Both the position numbers and the translations under genes were made by a program. From Syntrophus buswellii (lineage in GTDB: Bacteria; Desulfobacterota; Syntrophia; Syntrophales; Syntrophaceae), in assembly GCF_046097065.1 (NCBI RefSeq), contig NZ_CP175563.1, forward strand, positions 2,852,001 to 2,916,000: a stretch of 64,000 bases of DNA, given 5' to 3'. The notes beneath the pieces were generated by a model that saw only the letters and a list, made by a program, of their open reading frames with translations, ran no database searches and was not told where the DNA came from. Shown here piece by piece: positions 51,834 through 60,817 of this stretch. Position 1 is the stretch's first letter. Every line of letters starts with the position of its first letter.

Positions 51834-52472
51834 TCAATCATAGTTTCGCAGAGTTACATCCGCGGTAAGCGTCATGGTCCGCGTGACGTTTTTAAAATCG
51901 GGGGCGGAAGTCGCCGCGACGAGGGATATCTTTACTTTCCGGATGAGGGACAGGTCCGACGCAATGCCGTCGCTGCTGTCATAATACGTCAGGGTAAGAC
52001 CCGTTATGTGATCCGCCAGGGGCTGGAGGGATCCATTGGATGTGCGGCCCAGGCACTGATGATTTCCGCAGGTGTAGATCGAATACGAGATGTTTTCTCC
52101 CGGATTGGCGCTGGCCGTGGCGGGCGTGACGGCGCCGTTTCCATTGAGATCCGCCGAGAAGCTGACCGTATTGCCCGAGGCATTTGAAATTCCGACGCAG
52201 GGGGAATTGGTGGCTGAAGCCATGTTTGTTCCCGCGCAGACCGAAAGGCCGCCGGTCGGATTGTAGCCGGCCATTCGGATCTCCCGGGTCATCATTTCGA
52301 GCCCCACCCGCGCATTCTGCTGCATCTCCGTGAGGCGCTCCTGAGTGCTGTAATTCCGGTGCTGATTCTCAAAGAATCCCCAGATAGCCCCCAGGAGGAC
52401 AAGAGAAACCGCCAGGGCAACCATTAGTTCAACCAGCGTAAACCCGTTGTCGCTTTTATGGCATGATTTCAT
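51834..52472 (-). CDS. pilW: PilW-like minor pilin
   Basis: 212 residues from ATG at 52472. The prepilin site is NGFTLVELMVALAVSLVLLG: cleavage before phenylalanine and glutamate at position 5 of the mature protein, the type IV pilin rule. After the helix comes RLTEMQQNARVGLEMMTREIRMAGYNP, the usual PilW pattern, and a beta-rich C-terminal half. It is the last gene of the pilV-pilX-pilW run (31-bp gap) and is convergent with the cysteine synthase gene. It should act in priming type IV pilus assembly. Confidence 0.9.
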   Translation of the reverse strand: MKSCHKSDNGFTLVELMVALAVSLVLLGAIWGFFENQHRNYSTQERLTEMQQNARVGLEMMTREIRMAGYNPTGGLSVCAGTNMASATNSPCVGISNASGNTVSFSADLNGNGAVTPATASANPGENISYSIYTCGNHQCLGRTSNGSLQPLADHITGLTLTYYDSSDGIASDLSLIRKVKISLVAATSAPDFKNVTRTMTLTADVTLRNYD

Positions 52473-52503
52473 AACACACAAACCCCTGTCGATTCGATTT
52501 GGA

Positions 52504-54138
52504 TCAGTTGCTCACCTGGTGCCAGGAAGTTCTTTCCAGGTTTCTTACCCGGGGCGTTCCAGGCGGCAGGTTGCTCAAGCTGACCCCGTAAGACCAGTTA
52601 CGGGTCGGGGGATTGTACACCGTTCCGGTCCCCGGCCAGTTTCCCGTGGCCTGTTGACTTTCCCAGAGGCAGGTCAGTGATCCGCTGTAGGTGTAGGTTT
52701 TCCCCGACCAGTTTTCCAGGAAACGGATCAGATTCTCCACCCCTCCACTGTACTGGCTGCCGGCCGTGTTTTTATTTCCCGTCATGATCGCGGCGTTGAC
52801 CTGCGTACTGGAGGCGGTTCGGCTGGACAGCCCGCTGGTACTGTTGGCATCCGACCAGTTGTTGGAGAGCACCGTTACGGCATCAGCGAAAATTCCCGCC
52901 GGGTCATTGTCCGTGTTGTAGTCTCCCTTGATGTACAGGGGGTTGTTGGTGACCACGGAGAGTCCGCCGGAGGGCATTTCGCTGCCGTTGACCAGACGGA
53001 CGGCTGGATTGGTCACGGAGTCGGATGAAATATAGAGAATGCCGTTTTCGCCCCCGCTGGGAGGATCATTCAGCGCGGCCATGGCGGCTGTGCTGGTGCG
53101 CAGAAGGGCGACATCCACCTCCACGGCTGTCATCACCTTGCTTTCCCTTCCGTCCGTAAAGGTCTTTGTGGTGATGGTTCCCGCCGGAAGTGTAACGGCT
53201 GTACCATATCTGTCATAGGCAACGCCATTGACAATTCTCAGCCCCGACTTTACATAAAGGCTGTCCGTGCCGGTTCCAAGGATATCGATGGGTTGCCCGC
53301 CCGTGGTTGACAGGGGCAGGTTGAGCTTCTGGATGCCGTGATCGCTCGTCTTGACTCTTCCATCCCAGCTGTCCAGGGCATCGGCCTTCCAGGTGCCGCT
53401 TGAACTGTCCGTGGTCAGGGATTGATACGTACCGGTCGAATCCTTTATCTTCACGGCACCGGCCCCGGATGTGTCCGTATAGTCTTTTCTCTGATGAACG
53501 ATATCGCCTGCGGAAGTGATAATGGAATCCACCTTGAGCGTTTTTGACCCCCAGGGACGCATGTAGATATCCTTGTTGGAATGTATGCGCCCTCCCGTAA
53601 AGGTCATATCGCCGCCGGGAAGCATCTCCAGGTCGTTCTCGTAGAAAATGCCGAATTGAAACAGGGGGATCAGCTGGTCTTCCATCTTGTAGACCACGGT
53701 GGCACGGGCGTTGGTGCCGTCTTTAAGGGCGGTGGATGTGATGGTGTAGGCCTGACAGTAAGCCGTCAGTCCGTTATATGCCCCCGTCATCGTTTTTTCC
53801 GTGACGGTCGAATTCGTCGCAAGGAATGTACCGGTATTCTGAAAGGAAAATCCGGAAATCGCCGGCGGTACGACACCGGTGGTGGGTCCGTTCAATACCT
53901 TCAGAGCTTCCCGCAACCGGTTGACGCCGTATTCGGCCCCTGCTTCAGCCGCATAGAGAGCCTGCTCGCCTGACTTGAAATTGCCGCTGATTTTTAAATC
54001 CGTTGATATGTTGAGCATCGCCGTTGTTCCCAGGAGCATCAACGCCGCCATCACGATCAGCGCCGTCACCAGGGTGACCCCTTTTTCATTGACCATAAGA
54101 TGCTTCCGCTTCTCATGTCTTTCATGTTTCGTTCTCAT
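52504..54138 (-). CDS. pilX: PilX-like minor pilin, large
   Basis: 544 residues, with TAGGAG 9 nt before the ATG. The N terminus has a prepilin-like leader ending KG before VTLVTALIVMAALMLLG and then KISGNFKSGEQALYAAEAGAEYGVNRL, the PilX_N pattern. The cleaved pilin rule is met less strictly (no glutamate at +5). The long C-terminal region (about 400 residues) is rich in Thr, Ser, Gly and Asn and may form a beta-rich adhesive domain. Middle gene of the minor pilin operon. Confidence 0.85.
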   Translation of the reverse strand: MRTKHERHEKRKHLMVNEKGVTLVTALIVMAALMLLGTTAMLNISTDLKISGNFKSGEQALYAAEAGAEYGVNRLREALKVLNGPTTGVVPPAISGFSFQNTGTFLATNSTVTEKTMTGAYNGLTAYCQAYTITSTALKDGTNARATVVYKMEDQLIPLFQFGIFYENDLEMLPGGDMTFTGGRIHSNKDIYMRPWGSKTLKVDSIITSAGDIVHQRKDYTDTSGAGAVKIKDSTGTYQSLTTDSSSGTWKADALDSWDGRVKTSDHGIQKLNLPLSTTGGQPIDILGTGTDSLYVKSGLRIVNGVAYDRYGTAVTLPAGTITTKTFTDGRESKVMTAVEVDVALLRTSTAAMAALNDPPSGGENGILYISSDSVTNPAVRLVNGSEMPSGGLSVVTNNPLYIKGDYNTDNDPAGIFADAVTVLSNNWSDANSTSGLSSRTASSTQVNAAIMTGNKNTAGSQYSGGVENLIRFLENWSGKTYTYSGSLTCLWESQQATGNWPGTGTVYNPPTRNWSYGVSLSNLPPGTPRVRNLERTSWHQVSN

Positions 54139-54150
54139 CTTTTTCCACTC

Positions 54151-54516
54151 CTATCGATCAATAATGCTTCTGATGGTTACGGTCCGGGTCAGTCCGTTCG
54201 ACAACCAGGACACATTGACGGTAACGGTTTTCGTATTGGTGACCGGTACGTTGTTCTGAACAGTCCATTGCCGGGAAAAGACCGTCGCCACCGTTTCCGG
54301 TCCACCCGATACCATGGCGTCGTAATTCATGTTCTTCAGGGCCTCCATTTTATCCTTGGCCAGCACGGTCGCCTGCGTTGACAACCTGCTGTAGGAATTG
54401 CTTTTAACGGCCATGACATTGACCGAAGCCAGGCCGACGGTAAATATGGTGATCAGGAGCATGGTTACCAGCAGTTCCACCAGAGTGAACCCCTTTTTCG
54501 AGAGTGGGCTTGCCAT
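54151..54516 (-). CDS. pilV: PilV-like minor pilin
   Basis: 121 residues. ATG at 54516 is preferred over one six bases earlier because GAGAGGA gives 6-nt spacing. The prepilin site KKGFTLVELLVTMLLITIFTVGL has glutamate at +5. The following segment SNSYSRLSTQATVLAKDKMEALKNM is typical of PilV. First gene of pilV-pilX-pilW (12-bp gap to pilX). Confidence 0.9.
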   Translation of the reverse strand: MASPLSKKGFTLVELLVTMLLITIFTVGLASVNVMAVKSNSYSRLSTQATVLAKDKMEALKNMNYDAMVSGGPETVATVFSRQWTVQNNVPVTNTKTVTVNVSWLSNGLTRTVTIRSIIDR

Positions 54517-54981
54517 GATCATTCCTCTCTTCCTTTCTTTTCTATTGTTTCAGTTCGGTCAGGATCCGTTGCCCCTTCTTCGGGGAAGCGGCTGATTCCG
54601 CGGTGCCCTTTGAGAAAACGTCGAACAGAACTCAGAAGGCGAAAGTGACTCAACGTTGAACAGGAAATTATCGAAAATCGTCTTTCCTGTAAATATTTGA
54701 CGGCTGACGGGAAAAATAACAGGGAAACTCATGGGCACCAACGTTGGTTTGGTGGTACGAAGATTGAATAAAAATATTTCCCTAAGGAAATTGGCTATCT
54801 TTGACAAATCAACCTCCTGTTTCCCTTACTTTCCCTTCGTTTTTTCCTACAGATAAAATGATGGGATTTACCCGTCATTATCCAATGACGAAACCACTGT
54901 CGATTTTCCTTAGCTTGTCATACAGGATTTTTTCTCAGGGATGTCCCCTTGCCGCCCTGCTGGAACCGGAGAAAGACGTTC
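54517..54981. promoter_or_regulatory. Divergent gap between pilin operon and LuxR-type regulator
   Basis: 465 bp, A+T-rich in the middle. Two small symmetric sites are CCAACGTTGG (about 54734-54743) and ATTTCC-CTAA-GGAAAT (about 54776-54791), both possible operators. TTGACA near 54803 could be a -35 element for the plus-strand regulator, but the -10 is weak. A promoter for pilV should also lie here. Operators and promoters are tentative. Confidence 0.35.
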
Positions 54982-57744
54982 ATGACGCTGCGACAGAAAA
55001 CCATCATGACGACAACCGCTGTCGCTTTGGCCCTGGCGGTCCTCACACTTCTGGTATCTCTGCATATTCTGCAGAGCGGTCTGCGGGAAATCGAAAACCG
55101 GAATGTCACGGTGAACGTGGAGCGGGTTTTGAGCTTCATCCAGGCCACCGTCTCCGAATTGAGTTCCAATGCCCTGGATTATTCGGGATGGGACGACACC
55201 TATGACTTTGCCCAGAACCACAATCATGCCTACATCAAGACAAACCTGATCGCTTCCACATACACGACTCAGAAGCTCAACCTGCTGATGATCCTCGACC
55301 GGAACGGCAGCTCAATTTATGAAGCCGGATTTAACCTCCAGAAAGGCTCCTTCGCGCCGGTGCCGCGGTTGCTCCGGGACCCAGCCTTCATGAAGCGTCT
55401 GAAGGCCTCAATCCCTCAGGCGAAGGGAACATTGAGCGGCATCGTAATTCTCGATGAAGGTCCCATGATGATCTCCATTCAACCGGTCCTGAAGAGCGAC
55501 CTCAGCGGGCCTGCCAGCGGCAATCTGATCATGGGCCGATTTCTCAACCCGGAAGAAATCAGGAGCATGTCGCAGTTGACCCATCAGCATTTCGAGCTGC
55601 TCCCCTTCAAGAACGGCAAATTGACAACGGATTTAAAACAGGTGCGCCTCCGGCTGGAGACATCGAAATCCATCATGGTCCAGCCGGTCAACGGAAGGAC
55701 CATTTCCGGATACGCCCGCATCGATGACATCTTCGGACAGCCGGCTCTTCTTCTATCTACGACGGAAGAACGGTCGATCTACCGGCAAGGTGTTCTGACC
55801 ATCGGATATATGTTCGCGTTTCTTCTGATCAGTACCGTCGTTTTTCTGTTCGTTTTTCTTCTTCTTTTCGAACGGCTGGTCATGAAGCGCCTGAGCCGCA
55901 TGAGCAAAGAGGCTCTGGAAATCGGAAACGGCAGCCATACGGACCGCCGTTTTGCCGTCACAGGCGGTGATGAATTGTCCGTTCTGGGAAAGAGCATGAA
56001 TATTCTGATGGAAAAAATCGAGCAGACGGAGTCTCTGCTCCGCAGGGAGGCGGCACGTTATCGGGCGGTTGTCGAGGATCAGACGGAACTGGTCTGTCGC
56101 TACCTGCCCGACGGTAGGTTGATCTTTGTCAATAATGCCTACTGCCGCTATTACGGAAAAAACCGTTCGGAACTGCTGGGCTCCCTGGCCTTTGCTTCTG
56201 TCAGCGAACCGGACCGCGAACCGGTTGAACACTGCCGGCAGGCGTTGAGCAGAGACAACCCGATCACGACCTATGAATATCGGGTGGCCCTGGCCGGCGA
56301 AAGGATTCGGTGGCAGCATGCCACGGAGCGGATGATTTCGGATGAGATTGGGCAGCCGCTGGAATTTCAGACGGTCATCCGGGATGTCACGGATCGGAAA
56401 CTGATTGAAGAATCTCTCAGGAACGCTTATGCGGACCTGGAAAAGCGCGTTCAGATGCGGACCGCTGAATTGCTGAGAAGAAATGAACAGTTAAGCACTG
56501 AAATCGCCAAAAGGGCCCAGATTGAAGATGCCCTTTCCGTGTCGGAAAAAAAATACGCGGGCATTATCGACAATGTCGGAATCGGAATCATCGTTCTCGA
56601 CCGGCAGCAGAACATCATCGCGGCCAACCGGCTGATGAAGGAGTGGTTTCCGGATCTGGCTCCTGCCGGCTCCTGTCCCAGCGGGCCTGAAGAGCATCGC
56701 GACGAAGGGACCCGTCAACTGACCGGCCCCGCATCCCGGACCTTCCATGACGGACAGGTCCACGAGGCGGAAAGCACGATCCGTGTCGGCGGGGAACCCC
56801 GCCTCTTTCGCATCGTCTCTTCCGCAATCCTGGACAGAAACAACTCCATCGAGGCCGTGATCGAAATGCTCGACGACATTACCCAGCGCCACCAGGCAGA
56901 GGAGATCCTCCGCATCCGTGAAGCCCGCTATCGGGGCATTGTTGAAGACCAGACGGAACTGATCTGCCGGATGACGCCGAACGGTCGTTTCACGTTCGTC
57001 AATGAAGCCTACGGCTCATACCTGGGCCAACAGGCCGAGGAGCTGATCGGGAGAGACTTTCTATCCTTCATTCACGAGGAAGACCGGGCGGGCATCCTGG
57101 AAAGGATGTCGTCACTCAGCCCGGAGCATCCGGTCATCTGCTTTTTGTGCCGCGGGATGATGGAAAACGGCGGGGTTCGCTGGCAGCAGTGGAGCCAGCG
57201 GGCGATTTTCTCTGAAGGGAGCACCCTTTCGGAGCATCAAGGCGTGGGCCGGGATGTAACGGACAGGAAGCAGGCGGAGGAGGCGCTGCAGGAGAGGCAG
57301 AGGGAACTGGATGAGAAATCCCGATCCCTCGAAGAGGCCAATGTCGCCCTGAGGGTTCTCCTCAGGCAGAAGGAGGAAGATCGAGAGGAAGTTGAAGAGA
57401 GGATTCTGTCAAACATCAATGACCTTGTCATGCCCTATGTCGAAAAGCTGAAGATAGCCCCACTTGATGCGCGCAATCGATCGTGCCTGGAGGTTCTTGA
57501 AACAAACCTCAAAGACATCAGAACTTCGTTCAACGGACGATTGACCTCCGGGACGTACAATCTCACCTCCAAGGAACTGGATGTGGCCAACCTGATTCGG
57601 GAGGGTAAAACAACGAAGGAAATAGCAGATTTGCTGTATCTCTCAAAAAACACGATCGATTTTCATCGCAACAACATCCGCAGGAAACTGGGAATCACCA
57701 ATGAAAAGACCAATCTCCGCGCCTACCTGTCATCACTGTCCTGA
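54982..57744 (+). CDS. Membrane CHASE4-HAMP-PAS-LuxR regulator
   Basis: 920 residues, ATG at 54982 with GGAGAAAG upstream. One helix (about 8-30), a periplasmic CHASE4-like domain (about 40-255; SNALDYSGWDDTYDF is typical), a second helix (about 265-290), HAMP (about 295-345), then three PAS domains (about 355-480, 520-640, 645-770) and a coiled coil. The C terminus is a LuxR-type helix-turn-helix: LTSKELDVANLIREGKTTKE, LSKNTIDFHRNNIRRKLG. No kinase or receiver. It would be a membrane-bound one-component regulator. Divergent from the pilin genes, so it may control them; inference. Confidence 0.88.
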   Translation: MTLRQKTIMTTTAVALALAVLTLLVSLHILQSGLREIENRNVTVNVERVLSFIQATVSELSSNALDYSGWDDTYDFAQNHNHAYIKTNLIASTYTTQKLNLLMILDRNGSSIYEAGFNLQKGSFAPVPRLLRDPAFMKRLKASIPQAKGTLSGIVILDEGPMMISIQPVLKSDLSGPASGNLIMGRFLNPEEIRSMSQLTHQHFELLPFKNGKLTTDLKQVRLRLETSKSIMVQPVNGRTISGYARIDDIFGQPALLLSTTEERSIYRQGVLTIGYMFAFLLISTVVFLFVFLLLFERLVMKRLSRMSKEALEIGNGSHTDRRFAVTGGDELSVLGKSMNILMEKIEQTESLLRREAARYRAVVEDQTELVCRYLPDGRLIFVNNAYCRYYGKNRSELLGSLAFASVSEPDREPVEHCRQALSRDNPITTYEYRVALAGERIRWQHATERMISDEIGQPLEFQTVIRDVTDRKLIEESLRNAYADLEKRVQMRTAELLRRNEQLSTEIAKRAQIEDALSVSEKKYAGIIDNVGIGIIVLDRQQNIIAANRLMKEWFPDLAPAGSCPSGPEEHRDEGTRQLTGPASRTFHDGQVHEAESTIRVGGEPRLFRIVSSAILDRNNSIEAVIEMLDDITQRHQAEEILRIREARYRGIVEDQTELICRMTPNGRFTFVNEAYGSYLGQQAEELIGRDFLSFIHEEDRAGILERMSSLSPEHPVICFLCRGMMENGGVRWQQWSQRAIFSEGSTLSEHQGVGRDVTDRKQAEEALQERQRELDEKSRSLEEANVALRVLLRQKEEDREEVEERILSNINDLVMPYVEKLKIAPLDARNRSCLEVLETNLKDIRTSFNGRLTSGTYNLTSKELDVANLIREGKTTKEIADLLYLSKNTIDFHRNNIRRKLGITNEKTNLRAYLSSLS

Positions 57745-57904
57745 CGACCTGCCCCCCGCTCGTTTCAAGAAGAGCCCCCTTTTTGCACGATCCCATGCCA
57801 CCATGGCCTGTGCCGACCAGTCCTCTCGCCCAACGGCCCCGGCTTCATTCTCCCTTGCGAGTGCTCCTTTTCAGGACGCAAAAGGGTGAGCCGCCGTCTT
57901 CGCC

Positions 57905-57952
57905 TTGACAAACCAGAAGGAGATTGTAATATTTATGATACATTACAATCTC
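57905..57952 (+). promoter_or_regulatory. Copper operon promoter and palindromic operator
   Basis: TTGACA (57905-57910) is followed by a perfect inverted repeat, GAGATTGTAAT (57920-57930) and ATTACAATCTC (57942-57952), around 11 bp. A -10 element (TAATAT, 16 bp after TTGACA) overlaps the left arm, so a repressor bound here would block the promoter. The right arm touches the copZ ribosome site. The TGTAAT/ATTACA arms recall CopY/ArsR-like sites. No regulator gene is adjacent. The 160 bp before it show nothing else. Confidence 0.6.
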
Positions 57953-57964
57953 AGGAGCGGCATT

Positions 57965-58165
57965 ATGAAAAAGATCAAGATTACAGGAATGAGCTGCAAC
58001 CACTGTGTAATGGCTGTTACGAAGGCCTTGAAGGGTATCGAGGGCATTGAGGATGTTTCCGTTGATCTGAAGGCCGGTGAAGCCACGTTCGAGGAAACGA
58101 AGTCCGTGGACCCGGAAGTCATTAAACAAAAAATTTCCGAGGCGGGGTTCGAAGTTGTCGGATAA
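57965..58165 (+). CDS. copZ: Copper chaperone CopZ-like
   Basis: 66 residues from ATG at 57965 with AGGAGCGG upstream. A single heavy-metal-associated domain with the metal loop GMSCNHC (cysteines at about 11 and 14) and the strand pattern VSVDLKAGEATFEE. It carries Cu(I) in the cytosol to the pump encoded by the next gene, whose start overlaps this stop. Very similar in layout to its neighbour's own N-terminal domains. Confidence 0.93.
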   Translation: MKKIKITGMSCNHCVMAVTKALKGIEGIEDVSVDLKAGEATFEETKSVDPEVIKQKISEAGFEVVG

Positions 58166-60623
58166 GGCAATCCTTCATATCTCCGGAATGAGCTGCGCTT
58201 CCTGCGTGCGCCGCGTTGAGCAGGGACTGCGGGAAATGGCGGGGGTCGAACAGGCCACCGTCAATTTCGCCCTGGAACAGGCCGTTGTGGACTTCGATTC
58301 CGCGACGGTACTCCCTGAACAGCTTACCGAGCGGGTCCGGGAACTGGGTTATGAGGTCGTCAAAATCGACCGCCCGGCCGCCGGAGGGCTGGAAAAAACA
58401 ACGATTTCCGTCGGCGGGATGACCTGTGCCGCCTGTGTGCGCCGCGTCGAAAACGCCCTGAAAAAAGTGGAGGGCGTGAAGGATGTGTCGGTCAATCTGG
58501 CCACGGCCCGGGCCACGGTCCTCCATGAACCCGTCTGGCAAGGGGTGACGGGACTGAAGGAAACGGTGATCGACCAGGGATACGAATTCCTGGGGATCAT
58601 CGACGAGCTTCAGGAAGACCCCATCGCCGCCGCGCGGATCCGGGAAATCAAGGACTTGAAACTCCGGTTTTCCGTCGGCGCCGTGCTCAGTGTCATCATC
58701 TTCATGGGTTCCATGCAGCACTGGTTTCCCTTTCTCCATGGCATTCCGCCGCGGCCCCTCCAGATGGTCCTCTTTATCCTTACCGCCCCCGTCGTTTTCT
58801 GGGTGGGCAGCCGCTTCTTTACCGGCGCCCTGAAAGCGGCCCGGCAGAAAACCAGCGACATGAACACCCTGGTGGCTATCGGGGCACTCTCGGCATACAT
58901 CTATTCCGCCCTGGCCACTTTTTTCCCCCGGTTCTTCGCCGAGGCAGGGCTGATGCCTCATGTCTACTACGACGGCGCGGCCATGATCGTCACCCTGATC
59001 CTCCTGGGAAGGCTGCTCGAGGCGGGCGCCCGGGGCCGGACATCCCAGGCCATCCGGCGTCTGGTGGGACTCAAGCCGAGAACGGCCCGCGTCATCCGGG
59101 ACGACCAGGAAATGGACATCCCGGTGGAAGAGGTTCTCAAGGGGGATCTGCTCGTTGTGCGGCCGGGAGAAAAGATCCCCACAGACGGCATCGTCCGTTC
59201 AGGCTCTTCAGCGGTGGACGAATCCATGCTCACGGGGGAAAGCGTGCCTGCGAACAAGGAGCCGGGCTCCGAGGTCTTCGGCGCCACCTTGAACCGCAGC
59301 GGCAGCTTTACCTTTGAAGCCACGAAGATCGGTGCGGAAACGGCTCTTTCCCAGATTATCCGGCTGGTGGAAGAAGCTCAGGGTTCCAAGGCCCCTATCC
59401 AGCGGCTTGCCGATCGTGTGGCGGCCGTTTTCGTTCCCGTTGTCATTGCGATAGCGCTGCTGACTTTTATCGTGTGGTTCTTTTTCGTCCCGGAACCTGT
59501 CTTCAGCCGCGCCCTCCTGAATTTTGTTTCCGTCCTGGTCATCGCCTGCCCCTGCGCGCTGGGTCTGGCCACACCCACGGCGGTCATGGTGGGCACGGGG
59601 CTGGGGGCGGAGCACGGCATCCTGATCAAGGGAGGAGAAAGCCTGGAAAAGGCTTATCGGCTGACCTCCGTGGTCTTCGACAAGACAGGCACCCTGACCC
59701 GGGGAGAGCCGGAGGTGACGGATATCCTGGCCGCGGAGGGAACTGTGCCGGAAAGGGTTCTCCAGACGGCGATTTCTCTTGAATCCCGGTCGGAACACCC
59801 CCTGGCCCAGGCCATCGTCGTTCGAGGAAGATCGGAGGGGCTGGCCCCCCTGGCCGTTGAGCATTTCGAGGCGCTGTCCGGACTGGGGACACGGGCTCTC
59901 ATCGGAGGGAAATCGTGCCTGCTGGGGAATCTCCGCCTTATGCATCAGGAAAGGATGGATTTGCAGGGGCTGGACCGGAGGGTCGCCGATCTGGCCGGTC
60001 AGGGAAAAACCTGCGTCCTGGTCGCCGAAGAGGGCCGGGTTACAGGACTGATCGCCCTGTCCGATGTCCCGCGGGAATCTGCAAAAGAAGCCGTGGCCGA
60101 ACTGAAAGCCTCAGGGCTCCGGGTGGCCATGATCACCGGAGACAATCTCAACACCGCCTCAGCTATCGGCCGCCAACTGGGCATCGATCAAATTCTCGCA
60201 GAAGTCATGCCTGGTGACAAGGCACGGGAAATCCGGCGGCTTCAGCAGGAAGGGCAGATCGTGGCCATGGTGGGAGACGGGATCAACGATGCTCCGGCCC
60301 TGACGTCGGCGGACATCGGCATCGCCATCGGAGCCGGAACGGACGTGGCCATCGAAGCCAGCGACATTACCTTGATGACCGGTGATCTCCGGGCCGTTCC
60401 CCGGGCCATCCGGCTCTCCCTGGAAACCATGAAGGTCATCCGCCAGAATCTCTTCTGGGCCTTCATCTATAACATCATCGGCATCCCGATCGCCGCCGGT
60501 GTGCTCTACCCCTTCTCCGGAATCCTTCTGAACCCGGAGTTCGCAGCAGCCGCCATGGCCCTCAGCTCCGTCTCGGTCGTCAGCAATTCCCTCCGCCTCC
60601 GGTATACAGGCCTCAAATCCTGA
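58155..60623 (+). CDS. copA: Copper-exporting P1B-type ATPase CopA
   Basis: 822 residues. The most likely start is TTG at 58155, overlapping the copZ stop, with GAGGCGGGG upstream; an ATG upstream in frame lies inside copZ. Two metal-binding domains have GMSCASC and GMTCAAC. Eight helices are expected, with the CPC motif at residues 465-467 (CPCALGLATP). The phosphorylated aspartate is Asp509 in DKTGTLTRG; the hinge is GDGINDAPAL. It pumps Cu(I) out of the cell. It forms a two-gene efflux operon with copZ under the palindromic operator. Confidence 0.95.
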   Translation: MSDKAILHISGMSCASCVRRVEQGLREMAGVEQATVNFALEQAVVDFDSATVLPEQLTERVRELGYEVVKIDRPAAGGLEKTTISVGGMTCAACVRRVENALKKVEGVKDVSVNLATARATVLHEPVWQGVTGLKETVIDQGYEFLGIIDELQEDPIAAARIREIKDLKLRFSVGAVLSVIIFMGSMQHWFPFLHGIPPRPLQMVLFILTAPVVFWVGSRFFTGALKAARQKTSDMNTLVAIGALSAYIYSALATFFPRFFAEAGLMPHVYYDGAAMIVTLILLGRLLEAGARGRTSQAIRRLVGLKPRTARVIRDDQEMDIPVEEVLKGDLLVVRPGEKIPTDGIVRSGSSAVDESMLTGESVPANKEPGSEVFGATLNRSGSFTFEATKIGAETALSQIIRLVEEAQGSKAPIQRLADRVAAVFVPVVIAIALLTFIVWFFFVPEPVFSRALLNFVSVLVIACPCALGLATPTAVMVGTGLGAEHGILIKGGESLEKAYRLTSVVFDKTGTLTRGEPEVTDILAAEGTVPERVLQTAISLESRSEHPLAQAIVVRGRSEGLAPLAVEHFEALSGLGTRALIGGKSCLLGNLRLMHQERMDLQGLDRRVADLAGQGKTCVLVAEEGRVTGLIALSDVPRESAKEAVAELKASGLRVAMITGDNLNTASAIGRQLGIDQILAEVMPGDKAREIRRLQQEGQIVAMVGDGINDAPALTSADIGIAIGAGTDVAIEASDITLMTGDLRAVPRAIRLSLETMKVIRQNLFWAFIYNIIGIPIAAGVLYPFSGILLNPEFAAAAMALSSVSVVSNSLRLRYTGLKS

Positions 60624-60817
60624 AGGCTCCCCCCGGAAACACACGCTCTTCATGGCTTGGATATTGCTTCTACAAAAAGCTCTATCCTGCATGCTGAAAA
60701 AAACCTCATATCAGATCTTCCTGTTGTATCCTCGGGTTACGGACATCGTGATCAAAGGGCGCGGCGACGGATTTTTATGCAGACTACCTAAAAAATGACA
60801 GTGACAGCACAATTCTA

